From: DATFYM01 sp035315065
Lineage (GTDB): Bacteria; Acidobacteriota; Terriglobia; UBA7540
DNA length: 33,583 bases
Direction of reading: 5' to 3'
Assembly (NCBI GenBank): GCA_035315065.1
Contig: DATFYM010000030.1
Location: forward strand, 1 to 33,583
Below the pieces are notes generated by a model. That model ran no database searches and was not told the origin of the DNA. It worked only from the letters and a program-made list of their open reading frames with translations. Position 1 is the first letter of the stretch. Every line of letters begins with the position of its first letter. Position numbers and translations under genes: made by a program. Of the stretch, positions 18,591 through 27,035 are shown piece after piece.

Positions 18591-21500
18591 TCATCGGAAA
18601 TTCTTGATCAGCACCGCATCGGTCGTGTCCGTGCCGCGCGAGAGCGCCAGGCGGCCATCGCGGGACCAGTCGAACGAGAAAATATTATCGGAAGTGAAAT
18701 GAGTCACTGGCTTCGGCGGGCCGCCCGTCACCGGTTGTTCCCAGATATTATTCACGCCATTTGCGCTATTGAGGAAAGAGATGGCGTGGCCATCGGGGGT
18801 CCAAATAAGGGGTGCGGGGGTCCAAACATCGGGGTATTGGCTGGTAGCGGGCAGCGGGAAAACCTTGGCGGGTTGGCCGCCCGCGAAAGGAACCACTGCG
18901 ATGCTGACCGGCTGATTCTGACCGGGAGAGTACCCGAAAGCGATCCACTTGCCATCCGGAGAGACGGAGGGCCAAATTGAGTTGTAGTCCGTTAACTGGG
19001 TCGCCGGCCCGCCTCCACTTGGAACCTTCATCAGCGTGACCTTCCCGCCCTGGTCCCGGCTGAAAACCACCCACTGCCCATCCGGCGACACGGTGGGACT
19101 GCCATCAGACCGGCCCTGGGTAAGCTGTTTCAGGTTGGTGCCGTCCATGTCCACCCGCCAGATGTTCCACCGGTTACTTCGATCCTGCTGGACGAAGGCA
19201 ACGAAGTCGCCACGGGGAGATACGACGAGGTCATAGGAACCCGAGGAGGTATCGTTGTTGGTGAGCCGCTGGGGGTTTGAGCCGTCTGAGCCCATCTCCC
19301 AAAGGTCATAGCGCCCGTTATGAACCGAGCAATAAACGATTTTCCCGTCCGGCGTCCAAGCCAAACCGTTATCGCCGTCGCCGTTCTGGTTTCCGGCGCT
19401 CAGGGTGCGGGCTTCGGACTCCTTGCCAGGCCTGGCGACCTGGAGGGTGGCGAGAACCTGGTTCTGGAGGGCCAACAACGTCTTCCCATCCGCGCTCGCC
19501 CGAACTCCTGTGTACCTCGAAAGGTCGTGCGTGATCTGGCGGACTTTGCCTCCCTCGGTCGACTCTTCGTAAAGCTGCAATGTTGCAACGGTCCCGGACT
19601 CCCCCTGCGCAATGCCCGCAACGATCAGGTGACGGCTTCCGGGAAGCCAGGCGAAATCTGAGATCCAATTCCAATTCGCGCCTGCCACCGGCCGGGCCGG
19701 GCCGCCCTCCGCCCCGATGGTGGTCAAAACCCCCTGCGAACGGAAGTGAGCGAAGGCGAGGGTTTTGCCATCCGGAGACCACGCGACGCGCTGGATGACC
19801 ATCCACTCGGTCTCCTTGTAGGGTGCCAACGTCCGCTCGCCGGAGCCATCCAGTGAGGCGGTCAAAAGGCTGAACTCATCAATGGTTTCCCGAACAAAAG
19901 CGATCCGCTGGCCATCGGGTGAGAATGTCGGCGGGCCGGAAATCCCCGCCAGCATCCTTCTTGCGCTTCCGCCGAGGGCGGGCACTTGGTAAAGATCGCC
20001 GTTAGGGTTCAAAGGCTTCTGGCGGACAAAGTAAACGTAGCTGCCATCGGGAGAGAACGCCAGACCCGGACATTGATCCTCGCCCAGAGTGGCAATCTGG
20101 ACGTCACTGTCCGTGGCCAGTTGTTTCAGCCAGAGACTTTGCCCGCCTGCCGTTTGGCGCACGAAGGCCACATATTTGCCATCGGGTGAGATGTCCGCTT
20201 GCCGGACGTCGCCACTGCCCGTCACACGCGTAAACTCCAAGGCGGCGGGCGACGCGGGCGCATGGCTGGCAGCGCGATAGAGGTTATAGATCAGGGCGGC
20301 GGCGATCACCATCCCGGCAGCCAATGCGATGATGGTTTTCTGGTGGCGCTGCACGAGGCCCGCGATCACCTCCGAATCGTGTAGCGGCGGCGCCTGCCCT
20401 TGAGCGGAGCGAAGGGTCCCCACCGCCGTTCTCCCACTAGGGGTAGCGCCGCTGCCCTTCAGAGCTTGCACTGATCCCGCAGTCGCGGGAGAGGCGGCGA
20501 CATCAGCTTGCTGTACCGCCCGTGTCCCCACCAACGGCGATGAGGACCCTTCGCCCCGCTCAAGCGCAGGCATCTCCGCTACAGCACGGGGACTGCTGAG
20601 AGCAACCGCCAAGCTCCTGGCACTGGCGAAGCGCTTGCCCGGATCGACCTCCAGACAGGACATGATGGCCTGTTCCCACTGCGGATCAAGGTCTGGCACA
20701 TGGACGCGTGGCGACGGAGGCGGCTGTGTGAGGCGCTGGTAGGCTCCGCCAAAAAGCGCGTCGCTTGGGAACGGATGTTTGCCGGCCACCATCTCGTACA
20801 TCACCAGACCGAGAGCATAGATGTCCGAGGCGGTTGTGGCCTCGCAGCCTTGCAGTTGTTCGGGCGCTATGTAGGCGAGGGTTCCGATCATATGGCCGCT
20901 GGCTGTGACAGCGGATGCAGGACCTTCGCTGGTGGCCTGCTCCGCGGCCACGACGGCTTTGGCCAGGCCGAAATCCGTGACCACAGCCCGCTCTTTCCCG
21001 TCGCCGGACTTCGCAGGCACCAACATCACGTTGCCGGGCTTGAAGTCGCGATGCACCACTCCCACATCGTGGGCAGCGGCCAAAGCCTCGGCCATCTGCT
21101 GAACCAGCGGAAGCGCTTCGGCCGTGGTCATGCGTCCCACGCGACGAAGGCGGGCGGCCAGCGTCTCGCCCTCCAGCAGCTCCATGGTGAGAAAAGTGAC
21201 CACGCCCGCCGAGGGGTCGTTTGCGGGTGGAGGTCGATGACGTCCCAGGTCGAACATCCGGCAGACATTGGGGTGAGCCACGCTCCGGGCCAAGTGGATT
21301 TCCTGCTTGAAGCGCGCCATGGTGTGAGGCTGGGAGGCAATCTCCGGCCGGATGGTCTTCAAGGCGACGCGCTCGCCCAGTTCGAGGTCCTTGGCCTCGT
21401 AGACCTCGCCCATTCCTCCCTGCCCAAGGAAGCGGATCACCCGAAAGCGGCCCGACAGCACTTGGCCGAGCGAGAGTGTGCCGACTCGGATCGCAACGTT

Positions 21501-21782
21501 CTCAGTTTCCGCAGCCCCTGCCAGAATAGGCTTCTCGAGGAAGTCTCCGGCGTGCCGATCGCCCGAGAGCAGCGATTCAACTTCGTTGCGCAACTCTGGG
21601 TCGTCCGGGCAGGCTCCATTGAGGAAGGGGGCACGCTCAGCCGGGCTGAGTTCCTGCGCCGCCTCGAATAGTCTCTTCACCTGCTCCCAACGCTCGGGAG
21701 TCATCGAGGAACCACTCTGCGAGTCCGCGTGCCGCGTGGCCGCCGCACAGTGGGCCGGCTCGGAATGCTTGTCCTCGATCAT
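18591..21782 (-). CDS. Ser/Thr protein kinase with PD40 propeller (cassette A)
   Basis: A 1063-residue receptor kinase. The N-terminal segment (27-85, MTPERWEQVKRLFEAAQELS through FLEKPI) is the leader typical of ECF-linked acidobacterial kinases. The kinase domain (about 112-395) has GQGGMGEVY (120-128), Lys142, HRDFKPGN (244-251), DFG (270-272) and IAPEQ (305-309). The linker 401-467 carries a palindrome-encoded insert. A transmembrane helix lies at about 483-501, and PD40 blades follow (ISPDGKYVAFVRQ, FSPDGSYVYFVRQ, VSPDGQWVVFSRD). The catalytic half is a close paralogue of the kinase at 23670 but the sensor half is unrelated. Upstream lie decayed small genes instead of a functional sigma factor. 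Confidence 0.95.
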   Translation of the reverse strand: MIEDKHSEPAHCAAATRHADSQSGSSMTPERWEQVKRLFEAAQELSPAERAPFLNGACPDDPELRNEVESLLSGDRHAGDFLEKPILAGAAETENVAIRVGTLSLGQVLSGRFRVIRFLGQGGMGEVYEAKDLELGERVALKTIRPEIASQPHTMARFKQEIHLARSVAHPNVCRMFDLGRHRPPPANDPSAGVVTFLTMELLEGETLAARLRRVGRMTTAEALPLVQQMAEALAAAHDVGVVHRDFKPGNVMLVPAKSGDGKERAVVTDFGLAKAVVAAEQATSEGPASAVTASGHMIGTLAYIAPEQLQGCEATTASDIYALGLVMYEMVAGKHPFPSDALFGGAYQRLTQPPPSPRVHVPDLDPQWEQAIMSCLEVDPGKRFASARSLAVALSSPRAVAEMPALERGEGSSSPLVGTRAVQQADVAASPATAGSVQALKGSGATPSGRTAVGTLRSAQGQAPPLHDSEVIAGLVQRHQKTIIALAAGMVIAAALIYNLYRAASHAPASPAALEFTRVTGSGDVRQADISPDGKYVAFVRQTAGGQSLWLKQLATDSDVQIATLGEDQCPGLAFSPDGSYVYFVRQKPLNPNGDLYQVPALGGSARRMLAGISGPPTFSPDGQRIAFVRETIDEFSLLTASLDGSGERTLAPYKETEWMVIQRVAWSPDGKTLAFAHFRSQGVLTTIGAEGGPARPVAGANWNWISDFAWLPGSRHLIVAGIAQGESGTVATLQLYEESTEGGKVRQITHDLSRYTGVRASADGKTLLALQNQVLATLQVARPGKESEARTLSAGNQNGDGDNGLAWTPDGKIVYCSVHNGRYDLWEMGSDGSNPQRLTNNDTSSGSYDLVVSPRGDFVAFVQQDRSNRWNIWRVDMDGTNLKQLTQGRSDGSPTVSPDGQWVVFSRDQGGKVTLMKVPSGGGPATQLTDYNSIWPSVSPDGKWIAFGYSPGQNQPVSIAVVPFAGGQPAKVFPLPATSQYPDVWTPAPLIWTPDGHAISFLNSANGVNNIWEQPVTGGPPKPVTHFTSDNIFSFDWSRDGRLALSRGTDTTDAVLIKNFR
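20382..20581. repeat. Palindromic repeat in kinase linker (family also at 5656)
   Basis: The outer arms start tagcggcggcgcctgccctt (20382) and end in the near complement ccgctcaagcgcaggc...cgcta (20581). The middle holds a related half copy (tagcgccgctgcccttcaga, 20443 on) and a small palindrome cccgcagtcgcggg. It is in frame and encodes PALERGEGS and TLRSAQGQAPPL, the same peptide words as the insert at 5656. The paralogous kinase at 23670 lacks it. Confidence 0.75.
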
Positions 21783-21799
21783 ATTGGCCCGGCGTCACC

Positions 21800-21953
21800 T
21801 TACCGGTTCAATTCTCGAAAGAGCCATGCTCTGGCGACGCTCCAATCACGCTTGACACTTCGAGGGGAAATGGCGAGCATTTCGGCTGCCCCCCTCGTCG
21901 GTGAGCCCGCCAAAAAACTTCAGCTCGACAATGCTGCGCAATTCTACCTGCAT
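21800..21953 (-). pseudogene. ECF sigma factor region 4 remnant, frameshifted (cassette A)
   Basis: From ATG 21953 the frame reads MQVELRSIVELKFFGGLTDE. It then shifts at a run of six C (plus strand, about 21889-21894) that has five C in the partner copy. The other frame continues AAEMLAISPRSVKRDWSVAR and ends ELNR-stop at 21800. This is region 4 (the -35-binding helix-turn-helix) of the ECF-like sigma family that often precedes these kinases. The N-terminal two thirds (region 2) are missing. Confidence 0.8.
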
Positions 21954-21976
21954 ATTCGCGTGCTAAGCAAGGACCA

Positions 21977-22063
21977 TTATCCGTATTTCCAGGTCGGCGA
22001 ACCGACGCGACACTCGACGAGGACTCTGAGCAGGGCCTCGAAATCAGGACTGGATTCGGTCAT
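21977..22063 (-). pseudogene. Nucleotidyltransferase remnant with internal deletion (cassette A)
   Basis: 28 codons from ATG 22063. The first 16 residues (MTESSPDFEALLRVLV) match the nucleotidyltransferase at 26784, then the sequence jumps to GSPTWKYG-stop. Alignment with the partner shows a deletion of about 150 bp that removed the catalytic VGG...DLD region. Confidence 0.8.
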
Positions 22064-22268
22064 TGGGTAACCCCGGGTCGCGCATTTTCAAAGCACGGAG
22101 TTTCAGTAGCGAGCGGACGGTGTTCTGAAGCGTCCGCAGGCGCTCCGCTGGCGTCAAAGAAAGCATCCAGCGGATCAGGGTGAGGTCGACTCCATCTTCG
22201 CTGTAAGCCGAGTCTTCAAGGATGGGCTGACACCCGTCCGTCGGCCGTTGTGAATTGTCGTCTGCCAA
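22044..22268 (-). pseudogene. C-terminal remnant of unknown gene (cassette A)
   Basis: A 74-codon frame. From residue about 21 it matches the last 55 residues of the 237-residue protein at 27016 (DGVDLTLIRWMLSLTPAERL, then TLQNTVRSLLKLR). The N-terminal about 160 residues are gone, and the first 20 residues come from the junction. Its end overlaps the nucleotidyltransferase remnant by 20 bp, as in the partner cassette. It could still be translated, but is most simply a relic. Confidence 0.7.
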
Positions 22269-22843
22269 CTACTTATCCTATCCGCTGGCCAACCGTCTAG
22301 AAAAAGGTCGACCCGTTTTGGACCGGCACTGCTCTTCCAACGTCAAGCGACAGGCCCTCACATCGACCTTGCAGCCGACACTATCTGCCATACCGCCCGG
22401 CCTGAGTCGATTAGTGTTGCGCCATACGGGTCCGCATCGGCGGTCCGCAGTACTTCGCGTTAGAATGCAAATAGGAGATCAGCTTTCATAGCGGCACCGA
22501 GCACAAGTGCGCCGGCTGGATTGCCGCGGCTGGAAGCAGCGGAAATGCAACTGGCAGGAGCCCATCACTTTTCAAAAATGGATGGGCTCCAGCCGAAGAG
22601 TCGTCGTCTGCATTGGAGTCAGGCTGAGGCGAGGCGGCCCCACGTTCGTTGCACTCTGACCCTCGCCTCGAAGGTCGCCCTGGAACGGAGTTCGGAGCAA
22701 GGTAATTAGGACTATTCCCGCACTACTGGCCTTCGTGACCGTGGCTTTTGTCCACGAGAAAGGTCAAGGGCCAATCAGAAGACGATTGGACCCTGGCTAG
22801 TGGCCGAAAAGCTGACTTGGACGAGTAAGGTTACCTCAAGAGG
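22269..22843. other. Long spacer with no supported gene
   Basis: The first about 150 bp are the decayed upstream region of cassette A. The rest (about 22430-22843) is unique. Plus-strand frames at 22255-22491 and 22521-22709 lack ribosome-binding sites and family signatures and are not called. A hairpin at 22557-22590 is listed separately. No RNA gene is recognised. Confidence 0.5.
22557..22590. other. Perfect 10-bp hairpin
   Basis: ggagcccatc (22557-22566) and gatgggctcc (22581-22590) pair perfectly around a 14-base A/T-rich loop, and the stem can extend a few bases with one bulge. No U-run follows on either strand, so an intrinsic terminator is not clear. It may be a protein-binding site or a small repeat. 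Confidence 0.45.
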
Positions 22844-23464
22844 CTACTTGACGCCCAGGTCTTGTTCAAGTACCTGCACCTCCTTAATCAGCTTGTTTAT
22901 AAGCTTGCTTTCTTTTGGACAGCTCTCCTTCAGCTTGGCGAGCTCGCTCTCGATTGTCACCAGGATACCCCCTCCACTGCCAACCAAGATCTTGGGGTCG
23001 CGCCAATACAGATGACAGGAATCAACTACCGCAACGTGATACCTTTCGGTATGGTCGTTGGCGCCGATGGTGACTGTGACCGGACCGCCGGACGACTGTA
23101 CCATGTCGGTGTCAGGGCTGCCAGGGCTTCCCTTAAATAGCCGCCTGGTCGTAAATACAACGAACGGGTCGTTGTTGGCTGGAGTTCCGTTGTTTTGGAT
23201 TTGGTATGTCACCGTGTCCCCTTGGCAGGTATGCATGTCTGGGCTTGCCAGATCGTTAGCAGACGCACAGCCAGTACCGGTCGCAGTAACGTGAACCACG
23301 GTGATATCGGGGGGTTGCGATCTGACGTCTATCGTCACCGTCCAGGCTGAGTTGTCGGCCGCGGCAGCGGTGGCGGCGCCCAGTAGGCTCACCGCGGCGA
23401 CCGCAGTGGCAAGTGCCATAACAATCTGGCGGTGAAAGCGTGGAAAGTTCGATTCCTTGACCAT
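22844..23464 (-). CDS. Secreted protein of unknown function
   Basis: A 206-residue protein with a clear signal peptide: charged start MVKESNFPRFHRQ, hydrophobic core IVMALATAVAAVSLLGAATA and probable cleavage after AAA. The mature part is beta-rich (WTVTIDVRSQPPDITVVHVT, DTVTYQIQN, VTVTIGAND) with four Cys in the first 155 residues (pattern TGC, HTC, DSC, then ESC). A helical end follows (KESKLINKLIKEVQVLEQDL). The fold may be an Ig-like or cupredoxin-like sandwich, but copper ligands are not evident. The start is well supported by AGGAGG about 10 nt upstream of ATG 23464. It lies between the two kinase cassettes, just downstream of the TPR kinase; a functional link is only positional. Confidence 0.75.
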   Translation of the reverse strand: MVKESNFPRFHRQIVMALATAVAAVSLLGAATAAAADNSAWTVTIDVRSQPPDITVVHVTATGTGCASANDLASPDMHTCQGDTVTYQIQNNGTPANNDPFVVFTTRRLFKGSPGSPDTDMVQSSGGPVTVTIGANDHTERYHVAVVDSCHLYWRDPKILVGSGGGILVTIESELAKLKESCPKESKLINKLIKEVQVLEQDLGVK

Positions 23465-23669
23465 ATGAGATCATCCTCCTTAGCGAGTTTTCTTGGTGCC
23501 TTGATGCCTTACCTAAAGCAATTTGTTCGTATCTGCGTCGCCATCGGCACGAAGGCGAAGGTGCCTCCGGTATCACAGATGTAAGAAGGGAGCCGCACTG
23601 CGCGCCCCGGACCTACGTTAGATAACGCGGTGACCAATCGCCAATGGGGCCACCTCAAGCTAAACCTGT

Positions 23670-26603
23670 CTACTCGGACGTCTTTGCTTCCTTTACAAGC
23701 CGTTGAAATTCGGGCTCCGAGCGCAGGATGGCGAGTTCTGGATTGGCAACAAGCTGGCCGCGCGGATAGCCCGCCCGAACTGCCTGCCTTAGCCATTTGA
23801 GGGCCTCTTGCCGCTCACCTGTTTCGAGGTGAACCAAGCATGCGATGCGCAGAACGTCCACGTCGCCGGGCGTCGACCGTAGGGCTTTTGCGAGGTAATC
23901 GCGGGCCTGTTTCACGTCGCCGACACGCGCGTGATAAAGTGCTAGGTCGCCTTGTACGTCGCCGCTCTTGGGATTTACATCCAGTTCCTTCTGCGCAAGT
24001 GCGATGGCGCGTCGGTAGGTCTCCGGAGCTTTGCTCGACTCAGCAGGAATCATCCGATAGGCGTCAGCAAGGTTTCCCCAATAGGCGTATTTCCCCGGCC
24101 GCAATTTGATGGCTCTCTCGCAGAAGTGCGCGTCCTCTTCAAACTTGCCCGCGAAGAAGCTCATGGTTCCTGCATTTGACACGAGGTCGGGGTCATCTGG
24201 AGAGACTTGCGAAGCGCGCCCAAAGTAGTCGGCGGCTGCCTCGAATTTTCCCATGTTGAAGTATGCCACAGCGATATTCATGTAACCCCAGACGTTGTCC
24301 GGAGTAAGCTCCGTCATTCTCTGCCACGCCTGAACGGCTTCCTCGTACCGCGCGTGACGGTCGAGAAACTTACCTAGGTCGTTATAGCAGCTCCAGCATA
24401 TCGGCCGGATCGCGATGGCCTGGTTGAATGTCGCTTCCGCTTCTTCGCTCCGCCCCAGCGAGTCGTAAGCGAGTCCCAAGCCGTCCAGCGCCTCCACCCT
24501 AGCGGGATCGGCTGCTAACGCCCGTTGGAAGGCGGAGACGGCTTCCGGATAGGCACCCGTGCGCAAATTGAAATCAGCCAAAGCCAATTGAACTTCGGCC
24601 GACTGGTTGTTTAGGCCCTCTGCGGCCTTTACCGCGGCGCGCGCCTTCTCCACCCACTGCGGTTCCCGCGTAGCATTGAACTTATACCAGTAGGCCCGCG
24701 CCAACGCCGCGTGCGCCTGTGCGTAGCGCGGATCGGACTGAGTCGCACGCTGGAAGAGTCCGATAGCCGTGTCCACGTTCTCCGGCTTCTCGTACCTCTG
24801 TAGATACCCCACGCCTTGAACGTAGAAGTCATAGGCGGTAAGCACCGTGGTGCCGTGGGCCATCAGGCCGCTTTCCTGACTCTCGGAAAGGTGAACCTGG
24901 AGCATCCTTAAAGCCTTTGAAACGACATGGTCCTGGAGACTGAACACGTCGTCCACCGGCTCGATAAGGTCGTCAGTACGAAGATACTGTCCGGTCGTTG
25001 CATCGATGAGGCTCAAAGTGATTCGCGCCATTTTCGCCTGGTGCTGCCAGCTCGCCTGGATGACGAGGTTGGCGCCGAGCTGGGTTCGAGCTCGTTCAAT
25101 GCTGTCCACGCCATTCTTAATAACCTCTGAGACGGGAGATACCTGGAGTGCGGTCTCCCGAACCAGCGCCGCTGTTACCGTCTCGGTGAACCCATCGCAA
25201 TATACCTGGTCCTCCGGACGACCGCCGACCGCGCGGAAGGGAATCACAACCAGATTCTTGTGCGCGGGCAATGGAGGAGGGAAGATCCTAGTCCACAAAG
25301 CCCGCGCCCAATCCGGGCGCAACCCGAAAAACACGGCCGTCATAAGAAGAAGCGCAAAAACCGCACCGAAAAGGGCCATCGAGGGGCGCCGCTTTTGACC
25401 TGTGAGCGGGGCGGGAATGAGTGCCGGATGTGCGGTTGAGGTCACGCTGCCGGCCGGTGCGCCCAGAGCAGCACATACCTCGCGGACGCCGGCAAATCGC
25501 TTTGCCGGGTCCACTTCCAGGCACCGCATGATGGCCGATTCCCACCGGGGATCGAGGTCAGGCACGTGGACGCGTGGCGACGGAGGCGGCTGCGTGAGGC
25601 GCTGGTAGGCTCCGCCAAAGAGCGCGTCGTCCCCAAATGGACGCTTGCCGGCAACCATCTCGTACATCACCAGGCCGAGAGCGTAAATGTCCGACGAGGG
25701 CGTGACCTCACGGCCCTGTAGTTGTTCAGGCGCCATGTAGGCGATGGTCCCGATCATATGGCCGCTGCCTGTGACCGAGGCAGGACCTTCATCAGGGGAC
25801 CGATCGGCGGCCGCGAGAGCTTTGGCCAGGCCGAAATCCGTAACCACAGATCGCTCTTCTCCGTCGCCGGACTTCGAAGGCACCAGCATCACGTTGCCGG
25901 GCTTGAAGTCGCGATGCACCACTCCCACATCGTGGGCGGCGGCCAAGGCCTCGGCCATCTGCTGAACCAGCGGCAGCACTTCGGCGGTGGTCATGCGCCC
26001 GACGCGACGAAGGCGGGCGGCGAGCGTCTCGCCTTCCAGGAGCTCCATGGTGAGAAAGGTGACCGCGCCGGCCGAGAGGTCAGCCTCGGGTGGGGGTCGA
26101 TGGCGTCCCAGGTCGAACATCTTGCAAACATTGGGGTGGGCCACGCGCCGGGCCAATTGGATTTCCTGCTTGAAGCGCGCCATGGTGTGAGGCTGGGAGG
26201 CGATCTCGGGCCGGATGGTCTTCAAGGCGACGCGCTCGCCCAGATCGAGGTCTTTGGCCTCGTAGACCTCGCCCATTCCTCCCTGCCCAAGGAAGCGGAT
26301 CACTCGAAAGCGGCCCGAAAGCACTTGGTTGAGCGAGAGTGTCCCGACGCGGATCTCGACGCTCTCAGTTGGTCCCACGTCGGCCAGAACAGGTTTCTCG
26401 AGAAAGTTTCCGGCGCGCCGATCGCCCGAGAGCAGCGACTCAACTTCGGCGCGCAACGCCGAATCGTCCGGGCAGGCTCGCTCGAGGAAGGAGGCACGCT
26501 CACCCGGGCCGAGTTCTTGCGCCTCCTCGAATAGTTTCGTGACCTGCTCCCAACGCTCGGGAGTCATTGAGGAAGCCGGCTCGGGTTGCTTGTCTTCGAT
26601 CAT
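23670..26603 (-). CDS. Ser/Thr protein kinase with TolB-like and TPR sensor region (cassette B)
   Basis: A 977-residue receptor kinase. After the MTPERWEQVTKLFEEAQELG leader segment, the kinase domain (about 98-380) has GQGGMGEVY (106-114), Lys128, HRDFKPGN (230-237), DFG (256-258) and MAPEQ (290-294). The linker 381-406 is short and has no palindrome insert. A transmembrane helix lies at about 407-427. Residues about 450-600 (LVVIPFRAVGG, FTETVTAALVRETALQVSP) resemble the TolB-like N-terminal domain often seen with adenylate-cyclase/TPR regulators. About eight TPR-like repeats follow to the end (YAQAHAALARAYW, EALDGLGLAYDSLGRSEEAE, VWGYMNIAVAYFNMGKFEAA). The kinase half is nearly identical to that at 18591; the sensor half is different. 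Confidence 0.95.
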   Translation of the reverse strand: MIEDKQPEPASSMTPERWEQVTKLFEEAQELGPGERASFLERACPDDSALRAEVESLLSGDRRAGNFLEKPVLADVGPTESVEIRVGTLSLNQVLSGRFRVIRFLGQGGMGEVYEAKDLDLGERVALKTIRPEIASQPHTMARFKQEIQLARRVAHPNVCKMFDLGRHRPPPEADLSAGAVTFLTMELLEGETLAARLRRVGRMTTAEVLPLVQQMAEALAAAHDVGVVHRDFKPGNVMLVPSKSGDGEERSVVTDFGLAKALAAADRSPDEGPASVTGSGHMIGTIAYMAPEQLQGREVTPSSDIYALGLVMYEMVAGKRPFGDDALFGGAYQRLTQPPPSPRVHVPDLDPRWESAIMRCLEVDPAKRFAGVREVCAALGAPAGSVTSTAHPALIPAPLTGQKRRPSMALFGAVFALLLMTAVFFGLRPDWARALWTRIFPPPLPAHKNLVVIPFRAVGGRPEDQVYCDGFTETVTAALVRETALQVSPVSEVIKNGVDSIERARTQLGANLVIQASWQHQAKMARITLSLIDATTGQYLRTDDLIEPVDDVFSLQDHVVSKALRMLQVHLSESQESGLMAHGTTVLTAYDFYVQGVGYLQRYEKPENVDTAIGLFQRATQSDPRYAQAHAALARAYWYKFNATREPQWVEKARAAVKAAEGLNNQSAEVQLALADFNLRTGAYPEAVSAFQRALAADPARVEALDGLGLAYDSLGRSEEAEATFNQAIAIRPICWSCYNDLGKFLDRHARYEEAVQAWQRMTELTPDNVWGYMNIAVAYFNMGKFEAAADYFGRASQVSPDDPDLVSNAGTMSFFAGKFEEDAHFCERAIKLRPGKYAYWGNLADAYRMIPAESSKAPETYRRAIALAQKELDVNPKSGDVQGDLALYHARVGDVKQARDYLAKALRSTPGDVDVLRIACLVHLETGERQEALKWLRQAVRAGYPRGQLVANPELAILRSEPEFQRLVKEAKTSE

Positions 26604-26621
26604 GCGCGGCCCTGTGTCACA

Positions 26622-26774
26622 TTACCGGTTCAGTTCCCGAATGAGCCGGGCTCGGGCGACGCTCCAATTGCGCTTCACACTTCGAGGGGAAATGACGAGC
26701 AATTCGGCTGCCCCCTCGTCGGTGAGCCCGCCAAAGAACTTCAGCTCGACAATGCGGCGCAATTCTACCTGCAT
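26622..26774 (-). CDS. ECF sigma factor region 4 fragment (50 residues, cassette B)
   Basis: An open frame starting MQVELRRIVELKFFGGLTDE and continuing AAELLVISPRSVKRNWSVAR to ELNR-stop, 18 nt before the kinase ATG. It is the helix-turn-helix (region 4) of the ECF-like sigma family (Sig-70_X6/TIGR02999 type) that commonly pairs with these kinases. An in-frame TAG lies four codons upstream, so the N-terminal regions needed for a working sigma factor are absent. It may be a relic, or a DNA-binding microprotein coupled to kinase expression. The intact frame, compared with the shifted partner, slightly favours recent or continued use. Confidence 0.65.
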   Translation of the reverse strand: MQVELRRIVELKFFGGLTDEGAAELLVISPRSVKRNWSVARARLIRELNR

Positions 26775-26783
26775 ATTGGCGTG

Positions 26784-27035
26784 CTAAGCAAGATACATTA
26801 TCCAGGTATTTCCAGGTCGGCGAACCTGCCCGCGATAGCAGGCATCGAGAGCGTCGAGCGCCGCGAGCAGCCGTTCCACGTTCTCGGGGGTGCGCGAGTG
26901 AACGACGTCGAGATCGAACGTGGCGATCCCCGCTCCGTGCAGGACGCCACAGACGCCACCCACGACGATGAAGTCAACGCGATGCTCGACGAGGACTCTG
27001 AGCAGGGCCTCGAAATCAGGGCTCGAATCGGTCAT
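26784..27035 (-). pseudogene. C-terminally truncated nucleotidyltransferase (MNT/AbiEii-like)
   Basis: 83 residues beginning MTDSSPDFEALLRVLVEHRV, with the nucleotidyltransferase signature VDFIVVGGVCGVLHG followed by FDLDVVHSRTPENVERLLAA. The VGG and DLD (D-x-D) elements of the Pol-beta-type active site are present. The frame then ends 9 nt before the sigma fragment; relatives continue for about another 80-100 residues. The junction near 26827 is shared with cassette A, so one old deletion joined this gene to the sigma remnant before duplication. Its ATG overlaps the upstream gene's end by 20 nt. Activity is doubtful. Confidence 0.75.

Larger units (their letters stand above)
20640..22420. 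repeat. Cassette A of a segmental duplication (partner 25495-27925)
   Basis: From the end of the kinase domain upstream to about 22420, this DNA matches the partner region in order: kinase N-half, sigma remnant, nucleotidyltransferase remnant, C-terminus of the unknown gene, and the upstream spacer (shared words such as gaccggcactgctcttcc and ttgcagccgacactatctgc). Relative to the partner it has lost about 150 bp in the nucleotidyltransferase and roughly 490 bp in the first gene, and gained one base in the sigma remnant. Limits are approximate. Confidence 0.8.

Noticed and set aside
20700..21671. 323-codon plus-strand frame
   Set aside because: Exact antisense shadow of the kinase domain; the sister kinase shows the same shadow.
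22255..22709. Two plus-strand frames in the long spacer
   Set aside because: No start signals, no family, and one lies in decayed cassette DNA.
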